Origin: Lachnospiraceae bacterium
Lineage (GTDB): Bacteria; Bacillota; Clostridia; Lachnospirales; Lachnospiraceae
DNA: 64,000 nt
Assembly: GCA_017432565.1 (NCBI GenBank)
Contig: JAFRIW010000005.1
Span: 1 to 64,000, forward strand
Direction: 5' to 3'
Position numbers and translations under genes: made by a program. How positions within the stretch are numbered: the first letter of the stretch is position 1; each line of letters starts with the position of its first letter. This document shows positions 33,536-42,803 of the stretch, in pieces. The notes below the pieces were generated by a model. It searched no databases. It was not told the origin of the DNA and saw only the letters and a list, made by a program, of their open reading frames with translations.

Positions 33536-34588
33536 TCAGCCGGCCTTCTTTGCGAGTGCCTCGCGGATCTTTTTGGTCAGCAGCGGGACGATGGTGTTGA
33601 GATCGCCTACGACACCGTAGTCTGCTACGTCAAAGATCGGCGCGTTCTCGTCCTTGTTGATCGCGATGATCATGTCGGACTCTTCCATTCCTGCCACGTG
33701 CTGGATGGCACCGGAGATACCGATGGCAAAATACAGCTTCGGGCGGACGGTCTGGCCGGTCTGGCCGACCTGCAGTTCCTTCGGCTTCCAGCCGGAGTCC
33801 ACGACTGCGCGGGAGCAGCTGACGGTTCCGTGCAGAACCTCTGCGAGCTCATCGAGCAGCTTGAAGTTCTCGGCGCTGCCGACACCGCGGCCGCCGGAGA
33901 CGAGGATCTTCGCGTCGGCGATGTTGGCGACGGTGCTGACTTCCTTCACGATCTCAAGGATCTTCGTGTAGCAGCTGTTCTCGACGAAGCCGGGATTAAA
34001 CTCGACGACTTCCGCTTTTGCATCTGCAATAGGAGCGATCTTCTGCATAACGCCGGGGCGGACGGTCGCCATCTGAGGGCGGAAATCCGGGCAGGCGATG
34101 GTTGCGATGGTGTTGCCGCCGAAAGCGGGACGGGTCATCAGAAGCTGTCCGTGCTTCTGCTCCTGGCCCGGAACCGGGTTCAGCGGGAAGTCGCCGATCT
34201 CAAGCTGTGTGCAGTCCGCAGTCAGACCGGTATGGAGTCTTGCGGAGACTCTCGGGCCGAGGTCGCGGCCGATTGCGGTCGCGCCGACGAGCAGGATCTC
34301 GGGCTTGAATTCTTTTACAACGCTGGCCAGTGCATGTGCATAAGGCTCTGTGCGGTAATCCTTCAGCTCCGGATCGTCCACAACGATGACGCGGTCCGCG
34401 CCGTAAGCGGCGAGCTTGTCGGTCAGACCCTTTACATCGGATCCGATCAGAACGGCGGTAACGGTTTTCTCGTCCAGATCATTGGCGAGATCTCTTGCTT
34501 TACCCAGAAGCTCAAGTGCGATGTTGCTGATCTCGTTGTCAACCTGCTGAGCAAAGATAAATACACCTTTGTAATCTTCTAAAGCCAT
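33536..34588 (-). CDS. etfA: Electron transfer flavoprotein alpha subunit
   Basis: This 350-residue EtfA has an N-terminal alpha/beta domain and the C-terminal FAD-binding signature: SGGRGVGSAENF, then QVGQTGQTVRPKLYFAIGIS and HVAGMEESDMIIAINKDE. With EtfB it carries electrons for butyryl-CoA dehydrogenase; in clostridia the Bcd/EtfAB complex bifurcates electrons from NADH to crotonyl-CoA and ferredoxin. It is the last gene of the operon, 21 bp after etfB. Confidence 0.96.
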   Translation of the reverse strand: MALEDYKGVFIFAQQVDNEISNIALELLGKARDLANDLDEKTVTAVLIGSDVKGLTDKLAAYGADRVIVVDDPELKDYRTEPYAHALASVVKEFKPEILLVGATAIGRDLGPRVSARLHTGLTADCTQLEIGDFPLNPVPGQEQKHGQLLMTRPAFGGNTIATIACPDFRPQMATVRPGVMQKIAPIADAKAEVVEFNPGFVENSCYTKILEIVKEVSTVANIADAKILVSGGRGVGSAENFKLLDELAEVLHGTVSCSRAVVDSGWKPKELQVGQTGQTVRPKLYFAIGISGAIQHVAGMEESDMIIAINKDENAPIFDVADYGVVGDLNTIVPLLTKKIREALAKKAG

Positions 34589-34609
34589 TTCAATACCTCT
34601 CCATGTTCC

Positions 34610-35401
34610 TTAAATCATGTGCTTCTCATCAAGTTTACCGAGAATATAGTCAACAGCGGCATCCGCGGATTCCGGAACGATCTTCTCGCCGGCACCTTTC
34701 TTGACTTTGTCAGAAGCCTTCGCGATCTGAGTGGGCGAGCCCTTCAGACCGATATTCGAATCGTCGACATCCTTGAGGTCTGCTCTGCCCCATACCGTGA
34801 CTTCAGCTTCCCATGCATCGAAGATGCCGCCGGGAGTCATGTAGCGGGGCTCGTTGAGTTCGGAGAGCGCGGTGATCAGGCAGGGCATCTTGGCCTCGAC
34901 CATGTGATACCGGTCTTCGAACTGTCTCTTGACTACGACGGTTCCCGCCGCCTCATCCACACGGAGCTCTTCCGCGTAGGAGATGACCGGGATTCCGAGA
35001 TGCTCGGAGATCTGAGGACCGACCTGTGCGGTATCGCCGTCGATGGCCTGGCGGCCGGCGATGATCAGATCATACTCGAGGTTGCGGATCGCGCCCGCGA
35101 TGGTCTGGGAGGTAGCCCAGGTATCTGCGCCGCCGAGCACGCGGTCGGTGACCAGAATGGCCTTGTCCGCGCCCATGGCAAGTGCTTCGCGCAGCATTTC
35201 ATCCGCCTTGGGAAGACCCATGGTGACGCATGTGATCTCCGCGCCGTACTGATCCTTCAGTCTCAGGGCTGCCTCAAGGGCTGCCTTGTCATCCGGGTTC
35301 ATAATGGTCAGCATCGCGGCTCTGTCCAGCGTTCCGTCGGGTTTGAATTTTACGCCGCCCTTGGTATCAGGGACCTGCTTAAGACAAACTACTACTTTCA
35401 T
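34610..35401 (-). CDS. etfB: Electron transfer flavoprotein beta subunit
   Basis: This 263-residue EtfB begins MKVVVCLKQVPDTKGGVKF and has the signature region LIIAGRQAIDGDTAQVGPQI around residues 118-137, typical of Bcd-linked EtfB of butyrate producers. It partners EtfA. It lies 37 bp after bcd and 21 bp before etfA; spacing and order are those of the standard clostridial operon. Confidence 0.96.
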   Translation of the reverse strand: MKVVVCLKQVPDTKGGVKFKPDGTLDRAAMLTIMNPDDKAALEAALRLKDQYGAEITCVTMGLPKADEMLREALAMGADKAILVTDRVLGGADTWATSQTIAGAIRNLEYDLIIAGRQAIDGDTAQVGPQISEHLGIPVISYAEELRVDEAAGTVVVKRQFEDRYHMVEAKMPCLITALSELNEPRYMTPGGIFDAWEAEVTVWGRADLKDVDDSNIGLKGSPTQIAKASDKVKKGAGEKIVPESADAAVDYILGKLDEKHMI

Positions 35402-35438
35402 GTTTATTCTCCTTAGTATTTACTGAATGCACTGCCGG

Positions 35439-36599
35439 TTACTTCAGAAGATCACCCGAAATGACCATTCTCTGAACTTCACTCGTGCCCTCGTAGATCT
35501 CTGTGATCTTCGCGTCGCGCATCATGCGCTCGACTTCGTACTCTCTGATGTAGCCGTAACCGCCGTGCAGCTGGACTGCCTTGGTGGTGACGTCCATCGC
35601 GACCTCTGCCGCGAAGAGCTTGGCCTGCGCCGCCTCAACGGAGTAGCGCTGCTGTGTGCGCTTTGCTTCCGCTGCTCTGTAAACCATCATCTGAGCAGCC
35701 TGGACCTCTGTCGCCATGTTCGCGAGCTGGAACTGCGTGTTCTGGAACGCGCCGATAGCACGGCCGAACTGCTTTCTCTCCTTGACATAGGCAATGGTGC
35801 GGTCCAGAGCGCCTTCCGCGATGCCCAGTGCCTGTGCGGCGATACCGATACGGCCGCCGTCCAGGGTGTGCATTGCGATCGGGAAGCCCTTTCCGCGTGC
35901 GCCCAGGAGGTTCTCAGCCGGGATGTGGCAGTCCTGGAAAATCAGCTCATACGTCGAGGATCCGCGGATACCCATCTTCTTTTCCTTCGTGCCGAAGGTG
36001 AAGCCGGGGGTGTCCTTCTCAACGATGAACGCGGAGAATTTCTTGGTGGGTCTGCCCTTTTTGTCCGGAACGATGTCGGTGTAGGCAATGATGATATAAA
36101 TGTCTGCTTCCTTACCGTTGGTGATGAAGCATTTGGAGCCGTTCAGAACCCACTCGGTTCCGTCCTCGGTGAGGACAGCCTTGGTCTGGACGCCCTGTGC
36201 GTCAGTTCCCGCGCCGGGCTCGGTCAGGCCGAATGCGCCGAGCTTCTCGCCCTTAGCAAGCGGAATCAGGTATTTCTGCTTCTGCTCTTCCGTTCCGTAG
36301 GTCAGGATCGGATCGCAGCACAGGGAAGTGTGCGCGCTGACGATAACGGAGGTCGTTCCGCATACTTTTGCCAGCTCTTCGACACACATCACGTAGGTCA
36401 GCGGATCGCAGCCCTGGCCGCCGTATTCCTTCGGGATCGGGATGCCCATGAAGCCGTACTTCTGCATCTTGGTAACGGTCTCTCTGGGGAACACCTCTGT
36501 CTCATCCACATCGATGGCATACGGCTTTACTTCCTTCTCGGCGAAGTCTCTGAAGAGGGATCTCGCCATCTCATGTGCTTTGTCTAACTGAAAGTCCAT
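35439..36599 (-). CDS. bcd: Butyryl-CoA dehydrogenase
   Basis: This 386-residue acyl-CoA dehydrogenase reduces crotonyl-CoA to butyryl-CoA. The catalytic Glu is in IYEGTSEVQRM near residue 367. FAD-binding segments include AFGLTEPGAGTDAQG and KCFITNGKEADIY. Length and sequence fit short-chain clostridial Bcd. It is flanked by hbd upstream and etfBA downstream, the arrangement of the bifurcating complex. Start 36599 has GGAGAG upstream. Confidence 0.96.
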   Translation of the reverse strand: MDFQLDKAHEMARSLFRDFAEKEVKPYAIDVDETEVFPRETVTKMQKYGFMGIPIPKEYGGQGCDPLTYVMCVEELAKVCGTTSVIVSAHTSLCCDPILTYGTEEQKQKYLIPLAKGEKLGAFGLTEPGAGTDAQGVQTKAVLTEDGTEWVLNGSKCFITNGKEADIYIIIAYTDIVPDKKGRPTKKFSAFIVEKDTPGFTFGTKEKKMGIRGSSTYELIFQDCHIPAENLLGARGKGFPIAMHTLDGGRIGIAAQALGIAEGALDRTIAYVKERKQFGRAIGAFQNTQFQLANMATEVQAAQMMVYRAAEAKRTQQRYSVEAAQAKLFAAEVAMDVTTKAVQLHGGYGYIREYEVERMMRDAKITEIYEGTSEVQRMVISGDLLK

Positions 36600-36629
36600 G
36601 TTTTCTCTCCTTGTAGGTATTAATCTTTC

Positions 36630-37505
36630 TTACTGTGCGTCTGTCGGAACCTTCTGTCCGTCCGCATAGTTGTAGAAACCGATGCCGGTCTTCACGCCGA
36701 GCTTCTTCGCGCGGACCATCTTGCGAAGCAGCGGGCATGCGCGATACTTGGGATCGCCGGTCTCTTTGTAAAGAACATCCATGATCGCCAGGCAGATATC
36801 AAGGCCGACATAGTCGCCGAGTTCCAGCGGGCCCATCGGGTGATTTGCGCCGAGCTTCATCGCGTTGTCGATGCCTGCGATGTCGGAGATGCCCTCGGAG
36901 TAAACAAAGATGCCTTCGTTGATCAGCGGGATCAGGATGCGGTTGACAACAAAGCCGGGAGCCTCGTTGACCTGAACGGGCGTCTTGCCGAGCATGACGG
37001 AGATCTCCTTGACCTTCTCAACGATCTCGACCGGTGTGTTCGCGCCCTGGATGACCTCGATGAGCTTCATGACCGGTGCCGGGTTGAAGAAATGCATGCC
37101 GACGATCGGCTTCGGAAGGCCTGCGCCGATCTCGGTGATGGACAGGGAAGAGGTGTTGGAAGCGTAGATGCAGTTCTCGTTCTTTACGATGTTCTCCTGC
37201 AGCTCCTTGAAGCAGTTCTTCTTGATATCCATGACTTCGAGCGCCGCCTCGACAACGAGATCCGCGTCCACGCAGATGTCATTGAGGCCGGTCACGATTT
37301 TGCCGGTGATGGCGTCCGCGGCTGCCTGCTCCATTTTGCCCTTCGCAACTCTCTTGTCCAGACCCTTCTGGATCTTGGCCTTGCCGCCGTCTGCGAACTC
37401 CTGCTTGATATCGCACAGATAAACGGTCTCGACCGCATCGCACTGTGCAAAGGTCTGAGCGATTCCCGAACCCATTGTTCCGGCGCCGATAACTGCTACT
37501 TTCAT
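36630..37505 (-). CDS. hbd: 3-hydroxybutyryl-CoA dehydrogenase
   Basis: This 291-residue NAD(P)-dependent enzyme converts acetoacetyl-CoA to 3-hydroxybutyryl-CoA. The Rossmann motif is [14 protein letters not shown] (about 7-20), and the catalytic His and signature are in [17 protein letters not shown] use ATG 37505 because AAGGAGG lies directly upstream; a longer GTG-initiated frame at 37523 would start on the ribosome site. Confidence 0.96.
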   Translation of the reverse strand: MKVAVIGAGTMGSGIAQTFAQCDAVETVYLCDIKQEFADGGKAKIQKGLDKRVAKGKMEQAAADAITGKIVTGLNDICVDADLVVEAALEVMDIKKNCFKELQENIVKNENCIYASNTSSLSITEIGAGLPKPIVGMHFFNPAPVMKLIEVIQGANTPVEIVEKVKEISVMLGKTPVQVNEAPGFVVNRILIPLINEGIFVYSEGISDIAGIDNAMKLGANHPMGPLELGDYVGLDICLAIMDVLYKETGDPKYRACPLLRKMVRAKKLGVKTGIGFYNYADGQKVPTDAQ

Positions 37506-37547
37506 TTTTATTTCCTCCTTCACTAGTCTGAATCTGTCAGAATCTGA

Positions 37548-38342
37548 TTAAGCGTTCTTGAATGCTACGTGTTTTACTTTGGCCGGATCATCCTTCTTGC
37601 GCAGGAAGTTTGCCATTCCCTCGCGCTGATCCTCTGACTCGAAGCAGCCGCCGAAGATCTTCTCTTCGATGACGATCGCTTCGTCCATGCCGACCTCAAG
37701 ACCTTCGTTGATGGCCTTCTTGCAGCCGCGGACCGCGATCGGTGCGTTCATTGCAATCTTGCCGGCCAGCTTCTTCGCGGCATCCATCAGCTCAGCCTGA
37801 GGATACACTGCGTTCACCAGGCCGATCCGGTATGCCTCGTCCGCCTTGATGTTCAGAGCGGTGTAGATCAGCTGCTTCGCCATGCCGGGGCTGACGAGTC
37901 TCGCCAGTCTCTGCGTGCCGCCGAAGCCCGGTGTGATGCCCAGACCCACTTCCGGCTGTCCGAAGACGGCGTTCTCGGAGCAGATGCGGATATCGCAGCT
38001 CATGGCGATCTCATTGCCGCCGCCCAGTGCGAAACCGTTGATCGCCGCAATCACGGGAATCGGGAAAGTCTCGATTCTGCGGAAGACATCGTTGCCCTTC
38101 TTGCCGAAAGCCTCGCCCTCTTCTTTTGTGAGAGTGCTCATCTCGCCGATATCCGCGCCGGCTATGAAGCTCTTCTCTCCGGCACCGGTCAGGACCAGAG
38201 CGCGGATGCTGTCAAGATCCACACCGTCCAGTACGGCGTTCAGCTCATCCAGCACAGCGCTGTTGAGTGCGTTCAGCGCTTCCGGGCGATTGATGGTGAT
38301 AATGCCGACAGCCCCCTCTGTTTCATACAGCACAAAACTCAT
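37548..38342 (-). CDS. crt: 3-hydroxybutyryl-CoA dehydratase (crotonase)
   Basis: This 264-residue enoyl-CoA hydratase-family enzyme dehydrates 3-hydroxybutyryl-CoA to crotonyl-CoA. The oxyanion-hole and CoA segments are SFIAGADIGEM and ALGGGNEIAMSCD. The catalytic Glu residues lie in GGGNEIA and QPEVGLGITPGFGG. Start ATG 38342 follows a GGAGG site; the upstream in-frame ATG at 38375 lacks one. Confidence 0.95.
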   Translation of the reverse strand: MSFVLYETEGAVGIITINRPEALNALNSAVLDELNAVLDGVDLDSIRALVLTGAGEKSFIAGADIGEMSTLTKEEGEAFGKKGNDVFRRIETFPIPVIAAINGFALGGGNEIAMSCDIRICSENAVFGQPEVGLGITPGFGGTQRLARLVSPGMAKQLIYTALNIKADEAYRIGLVNAVYPQAELMDAAKKLAGKIAMNAPIAVRGCKKAINEGLEVGMDEAIVIEEKIFGGCFESEDQREGMANFLRKKDDPAKVKHVAFKNA

Positions 38343-38428
38343 TTTCTTTCCTCCTACTGCTTTGTTAATACACATTCAAAGACCGGATTAAAGGTCAACC
38401 CGGTCTTTGATGAATTTCCCACAGATGC

Positions 38429-39613
38429 TTATTCGTATTTCTCAACGATGGTCGCGCAGCCCATGCCGCCGCCGATGCAGAGGGTCGCGAGGCCCTTCTT
38501 CACATCGTCTCTCTTCGCCATCTCGTGAAGCAGGGTCACCAGGATACGGCAGCCGGAAGCGCCGACCGGATGTCCGAGTGCGATTGCACCGCCGTTGACA
38601 TTCAGTTTGGAGAGGTCAAAACCAAGCTCCTTGCCGACTGCGACGGACTGTGCTCCGAATGCTTCGTTTGCTTCGTACAGATCCATGTCGTCGATGGTCA
38701 GGCCGGTCTTCGCGAAGACTTTTCTGGTCGCTGCGACCGGTCCCACGCCCATGATGGAGGGATCCACGCCGCCGAGTGCGCCGCCGATCCAAGTTGCCAT
38801 CGGCTTCACGCCCAGTTCCTTCGCCTTCTCTTCGCTCATGACGACGACTGCAGCAGCGCCGTCGTTGATGCCGGAGGCGTTTCCTGCGGTGGTCACGCCG
38901 CCTTCATTGATCGGGCGGAGCTTTGCAAGGCCTTCCATGGTCGTGCCGGGACGAGGACCCTCGTCGGTATCGACAACGATAACCTGCTTCTTCTGTTTGA
39001 CTTCGACGGGAACGATCTCGTCTTTGAATTTGCCTGCAGCCATTGCTGCCTCAGCCTTGTTCTGGGAAGCGACGGAGAACTCGTCGATCTCTTCTCTTGT
39101 CAGGCCCCACTGCTCCGCGACATTGTCAGCGGTCTTGATCATATGATAATTATTGAAAGCATCCCAAAGAGCATCGTTGACCATGGTGTCGACAAACTGA
39201 CCGTTGTTCATACGGTAACCGAAGCGGGCATTCATAGCAGCATAAGGAGCGCGGCTCATGCTCTCCATACCGCCGGCAACAACGATATCCGCGTCGCCCG
39301 CGAGAATCATGTCGGCGGCCATGTTGACGCAGTTCAGACCGGAACCGCAGACAACGTTGATAGTGACAGCCGGAACCTCTACCGGAAGACCGGCCTTGAT
39401 GGAAGACTGTCTTGCGACGTTCTGGCCCAGACCTGCCTGGATGACGCAGCCCATCAGCACTTCGCTGACCTGGTCAGCCGGGACGCCTGCGCGGTTTAAA
39501 GCTTCTTTAATGACGATCGCGCCAAGATCTGCTGCCGAGACACTGCTGAGTGCTCCGCCCATCTTACCGATCGCTGTACGGCATGCTCCTGCGATAACAA
39601 CTTTTTTACCCAT
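38429..39613 (-). CDS. thlA: Acetyl-CoA acetyltransferase of the butyrate operon
   Basis: This 394-residue thiolase is the first gene of the thl-crt-hbd-bcd-etfBA operon. The catalytic Cys is in [12 protein letters not shown] (about 88), His in [10 protein letters not shown] and the second Cys in [12 protein letters not shown]. It condenses two acetyl-CoA to acetoacetyl-CoA, committing carbon to butyrate. TTGGAGGG precedes ATG 39613. Its promoter overlaps the terminator of hpf. No terminal step (but, buk or ptb) is in the operon. Confidence 0.96.
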   Translation of the reverse strand: MGKKVVIAGACRTAIGKMGGALSSVSAADLGAIVIKEALNRAGVPADQVSEVLMGCVIQAGLGQNVARQSSIKAGLPVEVPAVTINVVCGSGLNCVNMAADMILAGDADIVVAGGMESMSRAPYAAMNARFGYRMNNGQFVDTMVNDALWDAFNNYHMIKTADNVAEQWGLTREEIDEFSVASQNKAEAAMAAGKFKDEIVPVEVKQKKQVIVVDTDEGPRPGTTMEGLAKLRPINEGGVTTAGNASGINDGAAAVVVMSEEKAKELGVKPMATWIGGALGGVDPSIMGVGPVAATRKVFAKTGLTIDDMDLYEANEAFGAQSVAVGKELGFDLSKLNVNGGAIALGHPVGASGCRILVTLLHEMAKRDDVKKGLATLCIGGGMGCATIVEKYE

Positions 39614-39696
39614 TTTTTCCCTCCAAATCTTTTTTGTTTCTGCGGGTCAATGCTCTTCGGAATGAGTTTGTTAAATTTTTCACATTCCATCTACAT

Positions 39697-39725
39697 ATTA
39701 TAGCACAAAAGAACACGCTTTTCAA
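39697..39725 (-). promoter_or_regulatory. Sigma-A promoter of the butyrate operon, embedded in the hpf terminator
   Basis: Minus strand: TTGAAA (39720-39725), exactly 17 bp, TATAAT (39697-39702) preceded by TGC, an extended -10. The -35 lies in the terminator loop and arm. Confidence 0.85.
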
Positions 39726-39742
39726 CGAAAAGCGTGTTCTTT
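39706..39742 (-). terminator. Rho-independent terminator of hpf
   Basis: A 15-bp perfect stem (39708-39722 with 39728-39742) with a five-base loop and a T-rich tail, about 33 bp after hpf. Confidence 0.88.
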
Positions 39743-39775
39743 CATAAACATATTTACTGTGATCAGAGACGGTGC

Positions 39776-40303
39776 TCAGACTTCCGGCTCAATCAGTCCG
39801 TAGGTGTTGCCTTTTCTCTTGTAAACCACGTTGATCTGCTCTGTCTCGGCGTTCAGGAACACGTAAAAGCTGTGTCCTAAAAGCTCCATCTGTACGCAGG
39901 CATCCTCGGGATACATCGGCTTCATGTCAAACTGCTTCGAGCGGACAATTCTGATCTCCTCGTCGTCCATATAGTCGGCATCCATGTAAGCATCCTGGAA
40001 GCTGCCGCCGGACTGATGGCGATCAATGATCTTATTCTTATATTTCTTCAGCTGGCGCTCGATCACTTCCTCTACAAGGTCAATGGAGACATACATGTCA
40101 TTGCTGACCTGCTCGGAGCGGATGATCTTGCCCTTGACCGGAATTGTCACTTCAATTTTGTGCCGGTCTTTGATGGTGCTGAGCGTCACATGTGCTTCCG
40201 TGTCCTGGTTGAAAAACTTGTCCAGTTTGCTCAGCTTGTCTTTGACTGCGCTCTCCAGCGCAGGTGTTACAGACATATTCTTTCCAACGATTATAAATCT
40301 CAT
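39776..40303 (-). CDS. hpf: Long-form ribosome hibernation promoting factor
   Basis: This 175-residue protein has an N-terminal S30AE/YfiA domain (FIIVGKNMSVTPALESAVKD, with VTLSTIKDRHKIEVTIP) and the C-terminal dimerisation domain seen in long HPF (MKPMYPEDACVQMELLGHSF). It binds idle 70S ribosomes and joins them into 100S dimers in stationary phase. AAAGGAC precedes ATG 40303. It is monocistronic, bounded by its own extended -10 promoter and a terminator. Confidence 0.95.
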   Translation of the reverse strand: MRFIIVGKNMSVTPALESAVKDKLSKLDKFFNQDTEAHVTLSTIKDRHKIEVTIPVKGKIIRSEQVSNDMYVSIDLVEEVIERQLKKYKNKIIDRHQSGGSFQDAYMDADYMDDEEIRIVRSKQFDMKPMYPEDACVQMELLGHSFYVFLNAETEQINVVYKRKGNTYGLIEPEV

Positions 40304-40362
40304 AACGCTGTCCTTTCCGGGAAACAGTAACCCCCCTGTTCCCCTTCTTTTTTATACCTAAC

Positions 40363-40371
40363 AGTATAGCA
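40363..40371 (-). promoter_or_regulatory. Extended -10 promoter of hpf
   Basis: Minus strand TGCTATACT: TGn extension plus TATACT (40363-40368), about 60 bp before the hpf start. No convincing -35. Confidence 0.55.
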
Positions 40372-40380
40372 GAACAGACG

Positions 40381-42078
40381 TCAGTTGAAAATCCTCCGGA
40401 TGGCGACAATCGGTCTGTAAGTTGCATTTCCGGTGGTAATGCCGGTCCTCGGATTGCTCGCGTGGACAATCTGTCCGCCTCCCATGTAGATACCGACATG
40501 GCCGTTGTAGCAGATCAGATCGCCGGGTCTTGCCTCGGCCAGGCTTGCAACCGCGGTACCGCAGCTTCTCTGGGAAGCGTCGTAGTGCGGCAGGCTCACG
40601 CCGAAGTGTGCATAGACGGACATTGTGAAGCCCGAGCAGTCTGTTCCGTTTGTCAGACTCGATCCGCCCCATACGTACGGATTGCCGATGAACTGGCACG
40701 CGTAGTTGACGACTTCCTGACCCTTTCCGGATCCGCCGGCACCCGCGCCCGCAGCTGCCGCCGCTTCCGCCGCCTGATCGTAGCTCGCCTTCGCGGCATC
40801 CGCCGCCTCCTGTGCTCTCTGAGCCTCCGCCTGGAGACGTTCGCGCTCGGCCGCTGTCCTTGCCGCCTCCGCTTCTCTCTTCTTGCGGTCGGCCTCCGCC
40901 TGGGCCTTCTGTGCCTTGATCTTCTCTTCCTCCGCGCGGCGCGCTTCGGCGATCTCGGCCTCTTCCTGTGCCTTGGACTTGGCCTCCGGGAAGAAGACAT
41001 CGACGTCGGCGTAGTCCGAAGAAATATAGCCTTCGCCATCCGGTGTGTCGACCTTCAGCCAGCCTGCGAGTTCCTCAAGAATATTCAGTTCTTCACCCAT
41101 GCCGATCAGGGTGATAACGTCGGAATCCAGATCCGGTGCGACACGGACACGGAGTGTCTCGGTGTTGACCGTCGCACGGTATTCTTCCACTTCCGCAGCG
41201 AGTTCATGCGCGTACTGTCCGGTCGCGACATACTCCGCCTTGATATAGCCGACGACTTCGCCGGAGGAAATCTTCATCCAGCCGAAATCATCGGGCTCGG
41301 ACAAAACCTTGGCGACGCCGTTCGCGTAGAGCTTGCCGACGATCTCGCTGTCTGTGCTGGGTTCTGAACGGATATTGATGAAATCACTGACCAGCGCGAC
41401 GCACAGCTCTTCTTCCGCGACAGCAGCTTCCGCCTCGGCGCGCTTGGCGCCCAGCTCTTCTTCCGCCTTCGCACGTTCAGCGGCCTTCGCGGCCTCTTCG
41501 TCCGCCCTGCGCATTTCTTCCACTGTCACGCCGGCGTCTTCCGCGCGCTGTGCGAGGACAACTTCTTCCTTGGCAATTGACACGGCCTCCTCGGTCGTGG
41601 CGCCTTCCGGCGCAGATTCCACGGCCTTCGCGACCGCAACGACTTCCTTCGAATAGCTGTCGTCGATCTCACGTCCCGCTGCCGCCGCAGTCTCCTCGAT
41701 GAGGATCGCGGTCTGGCTGACCGTCACGTCCGCCTCGCGCTGCTGCTTTTTCGTCAGCGCGGTGTCGACGATCTCCGTGACCTCCGGAACTTCGACCGCG
41801 GAGCCGGATTTTGTCTGCTGCGCAGACTTGTCCTGCTTCTTCTCATCCGATGTCTTCGCGGCATCACCCTTCCGGGTCCGGATCATTCCGCTGGCAGTCA
41901 GATAGTCCTCCACATCCTTCACGGATGCGCGGGTATCAGGCTGTGAAAGAGCATAAGAAAGACCGGCTGTGGGAAGGGAAAGACCGCCGCCTTCCGCCCT
42001 CACAGCCCGTACGCAGCCCGGCAGCAGAACAAAAAGGGCTGCTGCAGGGATCAGAGTTTTCAGGAAAAATTTATTCAT
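40381..42078 (-). CDS. SH3b-NlpC/P60 peptidoglycan hydrolase
   Basis: This is a 565-residue secreted wall hydrolase. It has an N-terminal signal peptide (to about residue 29) and an Ala/Glu-rich low-complexity region. Two bacterial SH3 domains follow (FINIRSEPSTDSEIVGKLYA and LRVRVAPDLDSDVITLIGMG). Next comes a long Ala/Glu/Arg coiled coil (about 350-430), a Gly/Ser linker and a C-terminal NlpC/P60 domain with Cys in GTDCSGFTMSVYAHF (about 480), His in GHVGIYMGGG and HASNPRTG. It should cleave D-Glu-diaminoacyl stem-peptide bonds. ATG 42078 is preferred; an in-frame TTG at 42084 is possible. It has its own promoter. Confidence 0.92.
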   Translation of the reverse strand: MNKFFLKTLIPAAALFVLLPGCVRAVRAEGGGLSLPTAGLSYALSQPDTRASVKDVEDYLTASGMIRTRKGDAAKTSDEKKQDKSAQQTKSGSAVEVPEVTEIVDTALTKKQQREADVTVSQTAILIEETAAAAGREIDDSYSKEVVAVAKAVESAPEGATTEEAVSIAKEEVVLAQRAEDAGVTVEEMRRADEEAAKAAERAKAEEELGAKRAEAEAAVAEEELCVALVSDFINIRSEPSTDSEIVGKLYANGVAKVLSEPDDFGWMKISSGEVVGYIKAEYVATGQYAHELAAEVEEYRATVNTETLRVRVAPDLDSDVITLIGMGEELNILEELAGWLKVDTPDGEGYISSDYADVDVFFPEAKSKAQEEAEIAEARRAEEEKIKAQKAQAEADRKKREAEAARTAAERERLQAEAQRAQEAADAAKASYDQAAEAAAAAGAGAGGSGKGQEVVNYACQFIGNPYVWGGSSLTNGTDCSGFTMSVYAHFGVSLPHYDASQRSCGTAVASLAEARPGDLICYNGHVGIYMGGGQIVHASNPRTGITTGNATYRPIVAIRRIFN

Positions 42079-42137
42079 TCGCAATCAACAATCCCGCCAA
42101 AAGGCGCATGAAATATTTCGAAATTTTTACGAAAGTA

Positions 42138-42166
42138 ACTATATCAGCCAGGGGATAAAGTGTCAA
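42138..42166 (-). promoter_or_regulatory. Sigma-A promoter of the NlpC/P60 gene
   Basis: Minus strand: perfect TTGACA (42161-42166), 17-bp spacer, TATAGT (42138-42143), about 60 bp before the gene. Confidence 0.85.
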
Positions 42167-42197
42167 CTTTCAGGCGGATGTGCTAAACTGATACTGC

Positions 42198-42803
42198 ATG
42201 AAAAAGATGAAGTTTCTGCCGCTCGTCGGCAACGGTACATACGGATTTTCAGTGGCGTCGGAGCTTCCGGAGGAGGCGCCGGTTTCTTTGGTGACCCTTC
42301 CGCACCTGCCGGTCTCGTTCGCCGTGACGACCGACTATATGGAAGAGGCCAAAAATCACTGCGCCGCAGTGACGGCCACCAATCTCTCCCTGATCCTCTC
42401 GCCGCCGGCCAACGCGCGCACGGCGGAGCTTCTGCGCGAAATCTCGCACCGGTCCTTCACGTCCATTCACAGCAGGATCGGAAACGGTCCGATCCTGAAC
42501 CTTGAGAAGCGCATCACACGCTACTACCGGGACACCGGGATTCCGATCCGCTGCAGGAAGCTGAAAAATGTTGAAGACATACCGGCTGTGCTCTCAAAGG
42601 GGCATCCGGCCGCACTGCTCCTCGGCGACTCCCTGTTCCGGTGGCACTGGGTCACCGTGATCGGCTCGCTGACGTATCCGGACGGAACCGTCCTGGAGAT
42701 TGCCGACAGCTGGCACCGCAGGCCCCGGTACTATCGCCCGAATTACGGAAGCCGCGTTCTGGGCATTCTTGAATTCTATATTCCCGAAGAAAAGTCCCGG
42801 TAA
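42198..42803 (+). CDS. Possible C39-like (papain-fold) cysteine protease
   Basis: This 201-residue protein without a signal peptide has a candidate catalytic triad in the order of C39-type peptidases: Cys55 in AKNHCAAVTATNLSLIL, His150 in RWHWVTVIGSL and Asp170 in LEIADSWHRRPRYY. The H-W-V-T-V-I-G and D-S-W surroundings are typical. The usual CGP after the first Cys is CAA here and I see no clear oxyanion Gln, so activity is uncertain. There is no good ribosome site before ATG 42198; ATG 42207 is an alternative. Its end overlaps the convergent Nudix gene by 28 bp. Confidence 0.65.
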   Translation: MKKMKFLPLVGNGTYGFSVASELPEEAPVSLVTLPHLPVSFAVTTDYMEEAKNHCAAVTATNLSLILSPPANARTAELLREISHRSFTSIHSRIGNGPILNLEKRITRYYRDTGIPIRCRKLKNVEDIPAVLSKGHPAALLLGDSLFRWHWVTVIGSLTYPDGTVLEIADSWHRRPRYYRPNYGSRVLGILEFYIPEEKSR

